The notes: generated by a model from the letters alone, not told the origin. Positions 32,089 to 41,169 are shown, counted from the stretch's first letter. The stretch: 64,000 nt of DNA from Candidatus Nitrosotenuis aquarius (GCF_002787055.1 NZ_CP024808.1:248001-312000); one strand, 5' to 3'. Numbers and translations: made by a program.

Positions 32089-33222
32089 CTAGTCTGGGTC
32101 TTCGTAGTTTTTGTTACCTGCTGACTTGGCAGTGGATCCCATGGGCTTCATCTTCTTATGCAAACCTTCGATTACAGCTTTGTATCCTTCAGCATATTCT
32201 AGTTCTGCTGGAACCAGTGTTGCTGGGTGGATGAATCCCTGACTTCTCATTGCAAGTGCTTTTTGTGTCGCAATGTTTCTCACATAGTCCCAATCTGGAG
32301 TCGAAAATCCATCAAACGGCCCTGTGAATTTGCCGTTATGCATTGAGAACACTAGCGCTTCTATGATGGGTATGCAAAAGTCAATTGATGCTGCAGTGTT
32401 TATCTTAACTGGCATCAATGGCATGTGGTGACTGCCCCTTGTATTGCCAGCTACATAGTGTGGGTTGTTGAAAACACTTCCTAGCTCTTCTGTTGCAGGA
32501 AAGTTCTTTTGTGTTCGCACTATGGCGATCGGGTCATCTTTTCCTACATATGTTCCTGCAATGTTGTGTAACCTGTCAGTTGATAATGATGCGATTGGCT
32601 CGCCAGATTTTGTGTATACTGAAGAAATCACATATCTGCCGGGATACATTAGCGCTGCCTCCAAGACTGGTTTGTCTTGCCAAAGCTCTAACTCTGCAAT
32701 TTTTCCCTCTTCCACATCCATTATGTTGAATTTTACTCCTGCAGCAAGTGATTTGTTTACAATTAATCCTGTGTTTGATAGTGCATCCACAAATAACCTG
32801 TAAAATGGATAATTGAATGCGCCTGGCTCTGTCTTGTCTGCCGCTAAAACAGTAAATGCCTCATTTGGCCTTTCCTCAAATTCTAATTCTGCAACTCCCG
32901 GCCCCATACCTTTTACGTTTCCTGAAAATGAATCCTTTAGAAGATCTTGGCCTGCACCGTACAATCCTTCGGACTTTGCAACCCTTGTGCCTTCTTCAAA
33001 TGCCTTCCATGCTAATCCGTGAATTTCAGCATTATCTGTGCCCTTGGTATGGGACATGATAATATGCACGTCGTCGCCTGAATATCCTATGTAGTGATCT
33101 AGCAACAAATTGCCGGCATTTTTGATTGTCTTTCTTACAGCATCCAGCAATCCATCGCTTGGTCTTGTGTGACCGCCAATTCCGCCAACATCAGCTTTGA
33201 TTGCAGAAACTGTAACTTTCAC
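32089..33222 (-). CDS. fbp: Fructose-1,6-bisphosphate aldolase/phosphatase
   Basis: 377 aa, archaeal class V bifunctional enzyme. Signatures are VTVSAIKADVGGIGGHTRPSD at the N-terminus, YSGDDVHIIMSHTKG, the DSFSGNVKGMGPGVAELEFEER segment, and KTEPGAFNYPFYRLF with its metal-binding Asp/Glu residues. It condenses triose phosphates and removes a phosphate, the committing step of gluconeogenesis, fitting an autotroph. The start ATG 33222 lies about 30 nt after a TATAAAT sequence, so it is probably leaderless. Confidence 0.95.
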   Translation of the reverse strand: MKVTVSAIKADVGGIGGHTRPSDGLLDAVRKTIKNAGNLLLDHYIGYSGDDVHIIMSHTKGTDNAEIHGLAWKAFEEGTRVAKSEGLYGAGQDLLKDSFSGNVKGMGPGVAELEFEERPNEAFTVLAADKTEPGAFNYPFYRLFVDALSNTGLIVNKSLAAGVKFNIMDVEEGKIAELELWQDKPVLEAALMYPGRYVISSVYTKSGEPIASLSTDRLHNIAGTYVGKDDPIAIVRTQKNFPATEELGSVFNNPHYVAGNTRGSHHMPLMPVKINTAASIDFCIPIIEALVFSMHNGKFTGPFDGFSTPDWDYVRNIATQKALAMRSQGFIHPATLVPAELEYAEGYKAVIEGLHKKMKPMGSTAKSAGNKNYEDPD

Positions 33223-33376
33223 AATTTCAGACTTTGATTACTTTGATTTATAGTATGTGAGTATTGTTTTGTCAATTTTTTTTACAAAACCCAACTGATC
33301 AAAAAAATCCAAAAAACAACAAAAAGTCTTGAAAAAATCGTAACGGTAATAAACCCCTCAGAAGAGGTACAAACAC

Positions 33377-34675
33377 ATGGCAACAAAACCACACTTGAAC
33401 TTGATCGTAACAGGTCACATTGATAACGGCAAATCGACCACAATGGGACACTTCTTAATGGATATGGGTCTTGTAGACGAAAGAACCATTGCATCACACG
33501 CAGCAGAGTCTGAAAAGACCGGAAAAGGAGATACTTTCAAGTACGCGTGGGTTATGGATAACATTAAAGACGAAAGAGAAAGAGGTATCACAATCGATCT
33601 GGCTTTCCAGAAGTTTGAAACACCAAAGTACTTTTTCACTCTGATTGACGCACCAGGTCACAGAGACTTTATCAAAAACATGATTACCGGAGCATCTGAA
33701 GCAGATGCTGCAGTTCTAGTCCTTTCAGCAAAAGAAGGTGAAACAGATACTGCTATTGCTCCAGGTGGACAAGCAAGAGAACACGCATTCTTGCTCAAAA
33801 CCCTAGGTGTAAACCAACTAATCGTAGCAATTAACAAGATGGATGACAGCAACTATTCCGAGGCAGCATACAAAGTTGCAAAGGAAAAGGCTGAAAAATT
33901 AATCAAATCTGTAGGTTACAAACTAGAAAACGTCCCAATCATTCCAGTATCTGGATGGAAAGGAGACAATCTGGTAAAGAAATCAGAAAACATGCCGTGG
34001 TGGACTGGAAAGACACTATTGCAAGCGTTCGATGATTTCACAAACCCAGAAAAGCCAATCGGAAAACCACTACGTGTTCCAATCCAAGACGTCTATACCA
34101 TCACTGGTGTAGGTACAGTCCCGGTAGGAAGAGTAGAAACTGGCTCATTCAAACCAAACGATAAAATCATTGTAATGCCATCTGGCGCAACCGGCGAAGT
34201 CAAATCAATTGAGACCCACCACACTCAGCTAGAAAAAGCAGAGGCAGGTGACAACATTGGCTTCAACCTTCGAGGTGTTGAAAAGAAAGACATCAAAAGA
34301 GGCGATGTCATGGGTCACCCAGACAATCCACCAAAGGCAGCCAAAGAATTCAGAGCACAAATTATTGTAATTCACCACCCAACAGCAGTAGCACCTGGTT
34401 ACACACCAGTAATGCACGCACACACCGCACAAGTTGCAGCAACAATCACAGAATTTGAAGCAAAAATTAACCCTGCAACAGGTGCAGTTGATGAACAAAA
34501 TCCAAAATTCCTCAAAGTCGGAGATTCGGCAATTGTAAAAATTCGACCAGTACGCCCAACATGTGTTGAGACATTCAAAGACTTTCCAGAAATGGGACGC
34601 TTTGCACTTCGAGACATGGGCGCAACAATTGCAGCTGGTATTATCAAAGATATCACTGAAGAATACAAGCCATAA
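33377..34675 (+). CDS. tuf: Translation elongation factor 1 alpha
   Basis: 432 aa. GTPase motifs are complete: G1 GHIDNGKST, switch/G2 RERGIT, G3 DAPGHRDF, G4 NKMD and G5 SGWKG region. Domain 2 and 3 strands are normal (PVGRVETGSFKPNDKI; RPVRPTCVETFKDFPEMGRFALRDMG). It delivers aminoacyl-tRNA to the ribosome. GAGGT sits 8 nt before ATG 33377 as a Shine-Dalgarno. It starts the tuf-rps10-rpoP operon, with 14 and 10 nt between genes. Confidence 0.97.
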   Translation: MATKPHLNLIVTGHIDNGKSTTMGHFLMDMGLVDERTIASHAAESEKTGKGDTFKYAWVMDNIKDERERGITIDLAFQKFETPKYFFTLIDAPGHRDFIKNMITGASEADAAVLVLSAKEGETDTAIAPGGQAREHAFLLKTLGVNQLIVAINKMDDSNYSEAAYKVAKEKAEKLIKSVGYKLENVPIIPVSGWKGDNLVKKSENMPWWTGKTLLQAFDDFTNPEKPIGKPLRVPIQDVYTITGVGTVPVGRVETGSFKPNDKIIVMPSGATGEVKSIETHHTQLEKAEAGDNIGFNLRGVEKKDIKRGDVMGHPDNPPKAAKEFRAQIIVIHHPTAVAPGYTPVMHAHTAQVAATITEFEAKINPATGAVDEQNPKFLKVGDSAIVKIRPVRPTCVETFKDFPEMGRFALRDMGATIAAGIIKDITEEYKP

Positions 34676-34689
34676 GTCTGGTTTTTGTC

Positions 34690-34998
34690 TTGACTCAATC
34701 CGCCCGCATAAAACTGACAAGCACCAATCTTCCTAAACTCGACGGCGTTTGCACAGAGATTATGGGCATTGGAGAGAAAACAGGAGTCAGGGTCAAAGGT
34801 CCTACACCATTGCCCGTAAAGCGACTAAATGTGGTTACGAGAAAATCACCATGTGGCAATGGAACTGAAACCTATGAAAAATGGGAAATGAGAATGCACC
34901 GCAGAATAATTGATCTTAGCGCTGATGATAAAGCAATACGACAGTTAATGAGACTAAAAATTCCAGACGATGTTTATATCGAGTTGTCATTAAAGTAG
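34690..34998 (+). CDS. rps10: 30S ribosomal protein uS10
   Basis: 102 aa from TTG 34690: ARIKLTSTNLPKLDGVCTEIMGIGEKTGVRVKGPTPLPVKRLNVVTRKSPCGNGTETYEKWEMRMHRRIID, a direct match to the archaeal S10 pattern including the RKSPCGNG loop and MHKR-like segment. Fixed linkage to the EF-1alpha gene is the norm in archaea. Confidence 0.95.
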   Translation: MTQSARIKLTSTNLPKLDGVCTEIMGIGEKTGVRVKGPTPLPVKRLNVVTRKSPCGNGTETYEKWEMRMHRRIIDLSADDKAIRQLMRLKIPDDVYIELSLK

Positions 34999-35008
34999 GA
35001 TTAGAAAA

Positions 35009-35215
35009 ATGTCGGAAGAATCTACTCCAATTGATGCACCAGTCGAAATGGCACCAGCAACTGAAAAGTTTGATGTTATTTACAAATGCCTTCGGTGCGG
35101 AACAAACGTGACAAATACCGAACTCACAAGACTCCCTGAAATAAAATGTATTTGTGGTTTTAGGGTATTTACCAAAGTAAGACCCCCAATCGTTAAAACA
35201 CTGCAAGCAGTCTAA
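35009..35215 (+). CDS. rpoP: RNA polymerase subunit Rpo12 (RpoP)
   Basis: 68 aa. The zinc ribbon has CLRCG and CIC-G (YKCLRCGTNVTNTELTRLPEIKCICGFRVFTKVRPPIVK), matching archaeal Rpo12 with the final K-x-R-P-P-x-V. An extra acidic N-terminal stretch of about 25 residues (SEESTPIDAPVE) precedes it. The second zinc pair is C-x-C-G rather than C-x-x-C-G, a small departure. It follows uS10 by 10 nt and its stop overlaps a convergent zinc-finger gene by 4 nt. Confidence 0.9.
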   Translation: MSEESTPIDAPVEMAPATEKFDVIYKCLRCGTNVTNTELTRLPEIKCICGFRVFTKVRPPIVKTLQAV

Positions 35216-35406
35216 TCTTTTCTATAGCTGTGATGTTTCTGCAAGTGTGTTCGCATATCTTGCATATTTGTAAATGACTCATTACATGCTTTGCAGTCGT
35301 AAGGCAGCTCATTACCGTGCACAATTTGCTTGTGCTGCATTAATTCTTCTTGTGAAGCAAATTTTTGATCGCATTTGTCGCAGAGGTTACCTTTTCTAAA
35401 TATCAT
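35212..35406 (-). CDS. Two-finger C2H2 zinc-finger protein
   Basis: 64 aa with two classical C2H2 fingers: CDKCDQKFASQEELMQHKQIVHG and CKACNESFTNMQDMRTHLQKHH. Spacing (C-x2-C-x12-H-x3/4-H) is canonical, with the hydrophobic Phe and Leu core. Tiny C2H2 proteins occur in archaea and may bind DNA or RNA. It overlaps the next zinc gene by 4 nt on the same strand, forming a two-gene zinc-protein operon. Confidence 0.75.
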   Translation of the reverse strand: MIFRKGNLCDKCDQKFASQEELMQHKQIVHGNELPYDCKACNESFTNMQDMRTHLQKHHSYRKD

Positions 35407-35813
35407 CTACGGGATTCCTTTTGCTCATCCCAGCATTTTCGGCATAATTGACCCTCTAGTTTCCATTCGTTTTTTGGATTATATCTAAAGAAACTAAGTC
35501 GTGTACCGCAGGCTGAACAAAATTCTTTTTTCTGATTAAAATCAATTTCTTTAGAGTCAAAGCACTTTTTACACAACAATCCTTCCATGTCCCACTGCCA
35601 ACGCGGCTCCCACAAGTCTGTTATTTTTTGAACAATTCCACAACTAACGCATTTTTGCTTAAATGTGCCGTTGTAGTACTGCTCCATTGTTTTCATATAG
35701 CAATCAGTGCAGAGAGGATTTTGCACATTCCATTCCTTTTTTGCCTTGTGTTTGTGCGTGGTCTCTTTGTTACACAGGGTGCATGTCACTGGTTTTTTAT
35801 CAAAAATGCCCAA
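35403..35813 (-). CDS. Triple zinc-ribbon protein
   Basis: 136 aa with three similar units, each a C-x-x-C pair followed by a Trp-containing strand and a second C-x-x-C: CTLC...WNVQNPLCTDC, CVSC...WDMEGLLCKKC and CSACG...WKLEGQLCRKC. Each probably binds one zinc. Internal repetition indicates duplication. It is translationally coupled to the C2H2 gene. No function recognised. Confidence 0.7.
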   Translation of the reverse strand: MGIFDKKPVTCTLCNKETTHKHKAKKEWNVQNPLCTDCYMKTMEQYYNGTFKQKCVSCGIVQKITDLWEPRWQWDMEGLLCKKCFDSKEIDFNQKKEFCSACGTRLSFFRYNPKNEWKLEGQLCRKCWDEQKESRR

Positions 35814-35872
35814 TAGGTATCAATAAACTGGATCTTTTAAAAAATGTAATCATAAAAAGAATAGTAAAAACC

Positions 35873-35998
35873 TTAGATTTCTCTTAGGATCTTTTCTACT
35901 GCTTGTCCTGCATCCACCATGCCATTGAGTTTTGCAATCTCTTCTAGCTTTTTGTATTGGTCTGCAGTCAAGCAAACTGGCATAGTTCTTTTCGCCAT
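35873..35998 (-). CDS. 41-aa ribbon-helix-helix-like small protein
   Basis: ATG 35996-35998: MAKRTMPVCLTADQYKKLEEIAKLNGMVDAG, then AVEKILREI. The pattern (beta strand TMPVCLTADQYKKLEEIA with R-x-x-x-x-L, turn, helix) fits the CopG/Arc ribbon-helix-helix fold. The longer frame to 36067 is not supported, as its codons overlap the divergent Rossmann gene region. Likely a small DNA-binding protein. Confidence 0.6.
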   Translation of the reverse strand: MAKRTMPVCLTADQYKKLEEIAKLNGMVDAGQAVEKILREI

Positions 35999-36096
35999 AA
36001 TGAATAGTGCCTTACTAATTTTATATCCTTTGCGTTCATAACGATGATCGAAAACGATATGAAACAATATTTGCCTGCAGTAATTCTGATTCTATA

Positions 36097-36606
36097 TTGA
36101 CAAAAAAACGGCAGATTCTAGTCATAGGAAATAATGAGAGTGGATCGACTCCTGAGCTAGAAAAACTTGCGTATGCCGTTGGATTTGAAGTAGCAAAATC
36201 TGGTTCTGTTCTAATAACTGGTGGATTAGGAGGTGTGATGAAGGCAGCCTCGCATGGAGCACACGATGCTGGCGGGCTGACCATTGGGATAATTCCGCAG
36301 GACAATCCTTCATATGCAAACGAATACTGTGATATTGTCATTCCAAGTGGACTAGGGTTATCTAGAGATTTTCTTAATGCGTTATCGGCAGACGGCGTAA
36401 TTATTGTGGGCGGTGGCTCTGGAACCTTGTCTGAAACTTGTGCTGCATACATGCACAAAAAACCAATCGCGGCATTAAGATCGTCTGGAGGAATCGCAAC
36501 AAAATTTGCAGATCAATATTTAGATCATAGACAAAATGTCAAAATTGTAGGAGTAGAGACGCCACAAGAAGCTGTAGACTATATCCTAAGTCAAATTACT
36601 GCATAG
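36097..36606 (+). CDS. LOG-like Rossmann protein (TIGR00725 family)
   Basis: 169 aa from TTG 36097. GNNESGSTPELEKLAYAVGFEVAKSG, then VLITGGLGGVMKAASHGAHDAGG with the GGLGGVM loop, GIIPQDNPSYANEYCDIVIPSG, and VIIVGGGSGTLSETCAAYMHKKP with the GGGSGT-x-x-E motif. These fit the lysine-decarboxylase-like (LOG/TIGR00725) nucleotide-binding fold. Some members are cytokinin riboside phosphohydrolases, but this branch is uncharacterised. The 3' end overlaps the convergent dehydrogenase gene by 11 nt. Confidence 0.8.
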   Translation: MTKKRQILVIGNNESGSTPELEKLAYAVGFEVAKSGSVLITGGLGGVMKAASHGAHDAGGLTIGIIPQDNPSYANEYCDIVIPSGLGLSRDFLNALSADGVIIVGGGSGTLSETCAAYMHKKPIAALRSSGGIATKFADQYLDHRQNVKIVGVETPQEAVDYILSQITA

Positions 36607-37759
36607 ATGTTAGCAGAGGATCTGGCTCGTAAAAAGCACCGTATTTTTGTGCCAAACCGTTTAACTCGGATATGATATTTTTGATGCCAAATTCTTTTGC
36701 AGTGTCAAAAATCGGTTTTTTGAGGCCAAGACCCAGCTGAGCTGCCTTTTCAATTTCTGTAATGTCGCTTGCCTTGTTTGTGACAAGCCATGCAGCATTG
36801 TTTAGTATGTTTGCAACAAGTGATATTGGGTTGCATTTTTTTGCCAATTCTTCATCAAGCTGGACCCGCTCATATTTCTCATCGGAATATTTGTAAAATC
36901 CCTCGCCTGTTTTTTGACCTAGTTTTTTGTCATTGTAGAGCTTCTCAATATGCGGATGTGGAAAGATGACTTTTTTGTCACGTATTTGTAATTCTATTGT
37001 TGCCTTGTGGATTACATCCATACCAGTAAAGTCTGCAAGCTCAAAAATTCCCATCGGGAACCCCATGGTGAATTTGACTGCAGAGTCGATTTCTTCTAAG
37101 GTATAGTTTTCTCTTTGTTTTAACCAACATGCTTCGTGAACCATGGGTATGAAAAGGCGATTCACTATGAATCCTGGAACGTCTTTTTTACAAATAACTG
37201 GCTCTTTTTTTACTGATTTAACATAATCTACCGTAAGGTTGACTATTTGTTGATCTGTTTTTTGTCCTGGAATTACTTCTACTAGCTTCATTAATTGTGG
37301 TGGATTGAAAAAGTGGATTCCGATAAATCTGTCTGGCCTGCTGGTTGTATTTGCTATTTCAGTAATCGGCAGTGTGCTGGTGTTTGACGCAAAGATAATC
37401 CGTTTGTCTGCTACTTGATCTAACTCGGAATATACTTTCTTTTTTAGTTCCATTATTTCTGGAACTGCCTCTATGACCATGTCTGCTGATTTTACTGCCT
37501 CTTTGAGGTCAACTACTGTCTTGATTCTAGACAGAATTGAGTCTGATTCTTGTTTTGAGATCTTTTCTTTACTTACTAGCTTTTCAAGACTCCATTTGAT
37601 TTTCTCCATTGCCTTGTCCAAAAACTGCTGCTCGATATCTCGCAGTACTACATTATAACCAGACATTGCACTGACTTGGGCAATGCCGTGCCCCATGATG
37701 CCGGAGCCAAGAACTGTGATATTTTTAACTGTCAATATTTGTGGTGAATTCTTGTCCAT
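36596..37759 (-). CDS. 3-hydroxyacyl-CoA dehydrogenase (probably 3-hydroxybutyryl-CoA)
   Basis: 387 aa. NAD domain ITVLGSGIMGHGIAQVSAMSGYNVVLRDIE (about 13-42), EAVPEIMELKK, FASNTSTLPITEIA with the catalytic Ser, HFFNPPQLMKLVEVI with the catalytic His, and C-terminal VPGFIVNRLFIPMVHEACWL and GFPMGIFELADFTGMD. These are classic HAD motifs. In ammonia-oxidising archaea this step converts 3-hydroxybutyryl-CoA to acetoacetyl-CoA in the 3-hydroxypropionate/4-hydroxybutyrate cycle. The second domain is duplicated in length (residues about 290-387), as in bacterial PaaH-like enzymes. Confidence 0.9.
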   Translation of the reverse strand: MDKNSPQILTVKNITVLGSGIMGHGIAQVSAMSGYNVVLRDIEQQFLDKAMEKIKWSLEKLVSKEKISKQESDSILSRIKTVVDLKEAVKSADMVIEAVPEIMELKKKVYSELDQVADKRIIFASNTSTLPITEIANTTSRPDRFIGIHFFNPPQLMKLVEVIPGQKTDQQIVNLTVDYVKSVKKEPVICKKDVPGFIVNRLFIPMVHEACWLKQRENYTLEEIDSAVKFTMGFPMGIFELADFTGMDVIHKATIELQIRDKKVIFPHPHIEKLYNDKKLGQKTGEGFYKYSDEKYERVQLDEELAKKCNPISLVANILNNAAWLVTNKASDITEIEKAAQLGLGLKKPIFDTAKEFGIKNIISELNGLAQKYGAFYEPDPLLTSMQ

Positions 37760-37833
37760 TATAATGTATTTCGTGTTTTATGTCCTACAAAATAATTGTA
37801 AAATATATCAATGATTGAGCATTTTGTGTTTGC

Positions 37834-38244
37834 ATGGATTGTATTTTTTGCAAAATAGCCAATGGTACAATTAAGGCAAGAATTGTATCTGAATCAAAAA
37901 AATCAATCGCTTTTTTGGATGCATTCCCATTGACAAAAGGACACACTCTAGTTATTCCAAAAAACCACTATTCCAAAATGCAGGATATTACTCCTGAGGA
38001 TAACTCTGATCTGTTTTCTCTGATGTATGATCTAATTCCAAAAATTGATTCAATAACTGGCTCTTCTTTGATCTCAATTCATAATGGAAAAGATGCAGGT
38101 CAAGAAATTCCACACGTGCACATACATTTGATTCCACGCAGTCAATCTGATGGTGCTGGAGCAGTACATTCAATGTTCAAGAATAGACCAAAACTATCCG
38201 ATGCAGAACTTGATGAAATCTTATTGAAGCTAAAAACTGGCTAG
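37834..38244 (+). CDS. HIT-family nucleotide hydrolase/transferase
   Basis: 136 aa. Begins CIFCKIANGTIKARIVSESKKSIAFLDAFPLTKGHTLVIPKNHY, the PKCI/HINT-type strand with C-x-x-C zinc residues, and ends with the triad motif HVHIHLIPR near residue 94. The family hydrolyses adenosine phosphoramidates or similar dinucleotides. A TATA-like AAATATATC lies about 30 nt before ATG 37834 (leaderless). It overlaps the convergent DnaJ-Fer gene by 4 nt. Confidence 0.9.
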   Translation: MDCIFCKIANGTIKARIVSESKKSIAFLDAFPLTKGHTLVIPKNHYSKMQDITPEDNSDLFSLMYDLIPKIDSITGSSLISIHNGKDAGQEIPHVHIHLIPRSQSDGAGAVHSMFKNRPKLSDAELDEILLKLKTG

Positions 38245-38912
38245 TAGGGGTATAGGCGCCTTCCCGTCTCCATATTTTCTACTTTGATTGCTTTTGTAGG
38301 GCATGTTTGTGCGGCATCCATTATTTTTTCGACACTTGCACCTGTCTGATTTATTACATTTGATTTAGGATTCATCTTTGATAGTTTATCGATATGAAAG
38401 ACCTGTGGTGCTATTATTTCACAACTACAACATCCAATACACAGACTGTGCTCTACACTTGAAAACAAATTGGGTTTCTTTTCCTGTGTTATCTCAAAAT
38501 CATATGGATTCTTGGTTTGTTCTGATTTTGCAGATTCGTAGTTTTTCCAAAATTCTGTAACGTATTCCTGCCAAAAATGTGGATCTGATTGTTCTGTTTG
38601 TTTTGTGTATTTACTCCAGTCTTCTTCTGGTGTTTTATCTGTATGACGTGCTCCCCATCTGGATGTGGATTTTTCTTGCTTTGTTCTGGGGCCTGTGTTT
38701 CTTTTTTGATTTAGTTTTGAGGAATGCACTCTGTTGTTTTTTAGAGTATGGTATGCCTCTGTGATCAGCTTAAATTTTTTTCCATCTTGTTCAGAGCCGT
38801 TTCTGTCTGGATGTGATTCTAAAACGAGCTTTCTGTATGCCTGCTTGACTTCACTATGTGTCGCATTAGGCCTTAGATTCAAAATTAGATATGCCTGCGA
38901 TGAATCCAACAA
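38241..38912 (-). CDS. DnaJ-ferredoxin fusion (DnaJ-Fer)
   Basis: 223 aa. Residues 5-66 are a J domain (YLILNLRPNATHSEVKQAYRKLVLESHPDRNG with intact HPD). A charged linker (about 70-150) leads to a single-cluster ferredoxin domain: CIGCCSC and a distant CPTKAIKV Cys, giving four ligands for a 4Fe-4S cluster. DnaJ-Fer proteins are known in Thaumarchaeota and in plant and algal chloroplasts, and have been discussed as a horizontal transfer. The J domain would recruit DnaK; the cluster may sense redox state. Confidence 0.85.
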   Translation of the reverse strand: MLDSSQAYLILNLRPNATHSEVKQAYRKLVLESHPDRNGSEQDGKKFKLITEAYHTLKNNRVHSSKLNQKRNTGPRTKQEKSTSRWGARHTDKTPEEDWSKYTKQTEQSDPHFWQEYVTEFWKNYESAKSEQTKNPYDFEITQEKKPNLFSSVEHSLCIGCCSCEIIAPQVFHIDKLSKMNPKSNVINQTGASVEKIMDAAQTCPTKAIKVENMETGRRLYPY

Positions 38913-38956
38913 ATCTCATATCGGCTTACTGTTTTAAAAATTTGATTGATTGTGTT

Positions 38957-39640
38957 TTAATTTGTTAGGTTTTTCGCGCCATTCTGATTTATCAATAGTG
39001 CCATGTTGATCACCTGGCTGGATCTTAGGGATTCTTTTGGAACTGAAATCGATGTAATTACTCTGTCTTTGTTTATGCTGATCTGAATCTTTTGAATCAA
39101 CGATTTGTATAGTATTGCTCGTTTGCCCTCAAATGATTCTGCCAGTCCGGTAGGAACAACAAATCCTTCCTCAATTAACTGATTCATTTTCCTATATCCT
39201 GATGTATTTGGCAAATTACACAAGCCCAGTATTTTTGGAATTGTTTCTGCGTTTTCTCGGATCAGATCTAGAATTAGTTTTTTGTCTGCATCTGCATATG
39301 TCTTTAGAATCATCTCTGCTAGATGTTTATCTCTAATTGTTATCCACGTTTCCGTCCCAGTTGATCTTTCGACTGTCAAGAAATTTCGTAGTATCCTATC
39401 TTCAATATTCTTTAATTCATCATCAAATTTTCGTAAAACTCCTTGCATTTTATCAAACTTGTTGAATACTTCTTGAAATGTAACTCCGTACTCTTGCTTT
39501 AATCTGAGGTTAATGTTTTTGATTCTCTCCGAATCTAATTCGTCTTGAATCGATTGAAAGATCGCCTTTAGCAATAATGTGTCTAATCCTTCCACATTGC
39601 CAAAAATACGATTCTTGCTTAAATTAATATCTAATAACAT
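38957..39640 (-). CDS. Winged-helix regulator with N-terminal helical domain
   Basis: 227 aa. The first 120 residues are charged helices (LRKFDDELKNIEDRILRNFLTVERST, TWITIRDKHLAEMILKTYADADKK). Then LILDLIRENAETIPKILGLCNLPNTSGYRKMNQLIEEGFVVPTGLAE looks like a winged helix-turn-helix, followed by a strand-rich C-terminus. It resembles the helical regulators common in this phylum, perhaps ArsR-like. It lies 2 nt from the aminotransferase gene on the same strand, so it could control or be co-expressed with it. Confidence 0.65.
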   Translation of the reverse strand: MLLDINLSKNRIFGNVEGLDTLLLKAIFQSIQDELDSERIKNINLRLKQEYGVTFQEVFNKFDKMQGVLRKFDDELKNIEDRILRNFLTVERSTGTETWITIRDKHLAEMILKTYADADKKLILDLIRENAETIPKILGLCNLPNTSGYRKMNQLIEEGFVVPTGLAESFEGKRAILYKSLIQKIQISINKDRVITSISVPKESLRSSQVINMALLINQNGAKNLTN

Positions 39641-39642
39641 AT

Positions 39643-40947
39643 TCAGTTGTTCTCGGAGAATCGTTCGGATGCGGTAACAAGCATCTTTACATCCGATGTA
39701 GAGTGCGCATTGGAAAATGCACCAAGTTTTCCGGGTAGGAAAAATATTCCGTCTTTTACAATCATTTCAAAGTGGAATTCATGTAGCGTTTTGACATCGC
39801 ATTTTGATGCGTCCTGCGCATTGTTTATTTCTGAGATTCCGTTCTGTACAAAATGTATCATAAACAAAGAATCTTTTCCAGTTGTGATCACTTTGCCATC
39901 AAACACACGTGTAATTTTTCTTCGTGTGTCGTCTCCAAGTTTTTTGATCTTTGGATAGATTGACTTGTTATTCTTTAACACATCTAGTGTAGTTGCGCCC
40001 GCAATCATTGTCATTGGATTTGCTGAAAATGTTCCTCCGCCGATGTATGCCCGGTCTTTTCTTGAAAATGATTGAGTATCGGCATATTGCATGATATCAT
40101 TTTTTCCGCAAATGACGCCAATTGGAAATCCCCCACCAACAATTTTTCCTAATGTGACAATGTCTGGATCCAAGTTCATGGTACTGTAGAGGCAGCCATT
40201 TCTGAACCTGAATCCCGTCACAATTTCATCCAAAATGTATAGCGCGTTTTTCTTTTTTGCAAATTCCTGTATTCCTTTGAGATAATCTTTTGTTGCAGGA
40301 ATGCAGCCTGCTCCGCCGAGTATTGGCTCTATTATGATGCCTGCAAGATCATTTTTTGCAGACTGTAAAATACTAATTGATTTTTCCAAATCATTATAGG
40401 GCAATGATATTATGTGTTTTTCATCTGTAAGGCCACTACTTTCTGTTTGATTGAAAGGCCAGTTTACCGTTTTTAGTAGATCTGTTGTGTATCCATGCCA
40501 TCCTCCATCGATTTTGGCAATTGTTTTTTTCTTGGTAATTGCACGAGCAAGTCTTACTGCATACATTGTGGCCTCTGTTCCTGTTGAAACATAGCGAATT
40601 TTTTCTGCAACTGGAATAACCCTTGCAATTCTTTCTGATAGTTCTATTGTGTTCTTGTTGACGGTTCCATACATCCAACCATTACGTAGTTGCTCACGCA
40701 CACTGGCAAAGACGTGTGGTTCCTTATGACCCAAAATAAGACTCCAGTGCCCCATCCAAAAATCAACATATTTGTTGGAATCTATATCGATTAGGTATTT
40801 TCCAGATGCTGACTTTGTGACAAATGGATATGGTGCAAAAAATCGAATATTGTGGCTGACACCGTTGACGTGAAGTTTTTTCGATTCTGCAAATAGTTTG
40901 GCTGACTTTGCTGTTTTTTTTCTGTAAATCCTTTCTATGTTACCCAA
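39643..40947 (-). CDS. Class-III aminotransferase, GSA-aminomutase-like
   Basis: 434 aa PLP enzyme. Signatures: [102 protein letters not shown] and the PLP-Lys motif [14 protein letters not shown] near residue 275, then [18 protein letters not shown]. This is the glutamate-1-semialdehyde aminomutase group; HemL is possible, but other class-III members share these marks. The hemL start site is not confirmed. A TATA-like AATATATT lies about 25 nt upstream of the start at 40947. Confidence 0.8.
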   Translation of the reverse strand: MGNIERIYRKKTAKSAKLFAESKKLHVNGVSHNIRFFAPYPFVTKSASGKYLIDIDSNKYVDFWMGHWSLILGHKEPHVFASVREQLRNGWMYGTVNKNTIELSERIARVIPVAEKIRYVSTGTEATMYAVRLARAITKKKTIAKIDGGWHGYTTDLLKTVNWPFNQTESSGLTDEKHIISLPYNDLEKSISILQSAKNDLAGIIIEPILGGAGCIPATKDYLKGIQEFAKKKNALYILDEIVTGFRFRNGCLYSTMNLDPDIVTLGKIVGGGFPIGVICGKNDIMQYADTQSFSRKDRAYIGGGTFSANPMTMIAGATTLDVLKNNKSIYPKIKKLGDDTRRKITRVFDGKVITTGKDSLFMIHFVQNGISEINNAQDASKCDVKTLHEFHFEMIVKDGIFFLPGKLGAFSNAHSTSDVKMLVTASERFSENN

Positions 40948-41090
40948 GTCGCTTCTTGCCTTATATTGAGCAATATATTTTTGATCGAAAATTCCTAGAT
41001 TTTTTGCAAAAAATTCTGCATGGTTTATATGATATTCTCTTTGTTTCCACTTTGCATACGTAACGCTTTGGCGGCGCTTGTGATGAAGTG

Positions 41091-41103
41091 TGGCATTATG
41101 CCA
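41091..41103. promoter_or_regulatory. 13-bp palindrome in rRNA leader region
   Basis: TGGCATTATGCCA: 6-bp arms around one central T, 124 nt upstream of the 16S 5' end. The 40948-41226 gap has no other gene-like ORF; TTTATAT at 41024-41030 is a possible promoter box. It may be an operator or a leader RNA hairpin. Confidence 0.35.
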
Positions 41104-41169
41104 TTTTGTGATTTACGAGCCTCCAGTTACGCATACAAAATGAGGATTTGATCAACTGATCTAATCTGA

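Noticed and set aside
33266-33290. GTTTTGT...ACAAAAC hairpin between fbp and tuf
   Set aside because: Seven A/T-rich pairs with an 11-nt loop arise easily by chance in such DNA.
36097-36606. DprA recombination mediator
   Set aside because: The glycine loops fit the LOG/TIGR00725 group better, and the protein is much too short for DprA.
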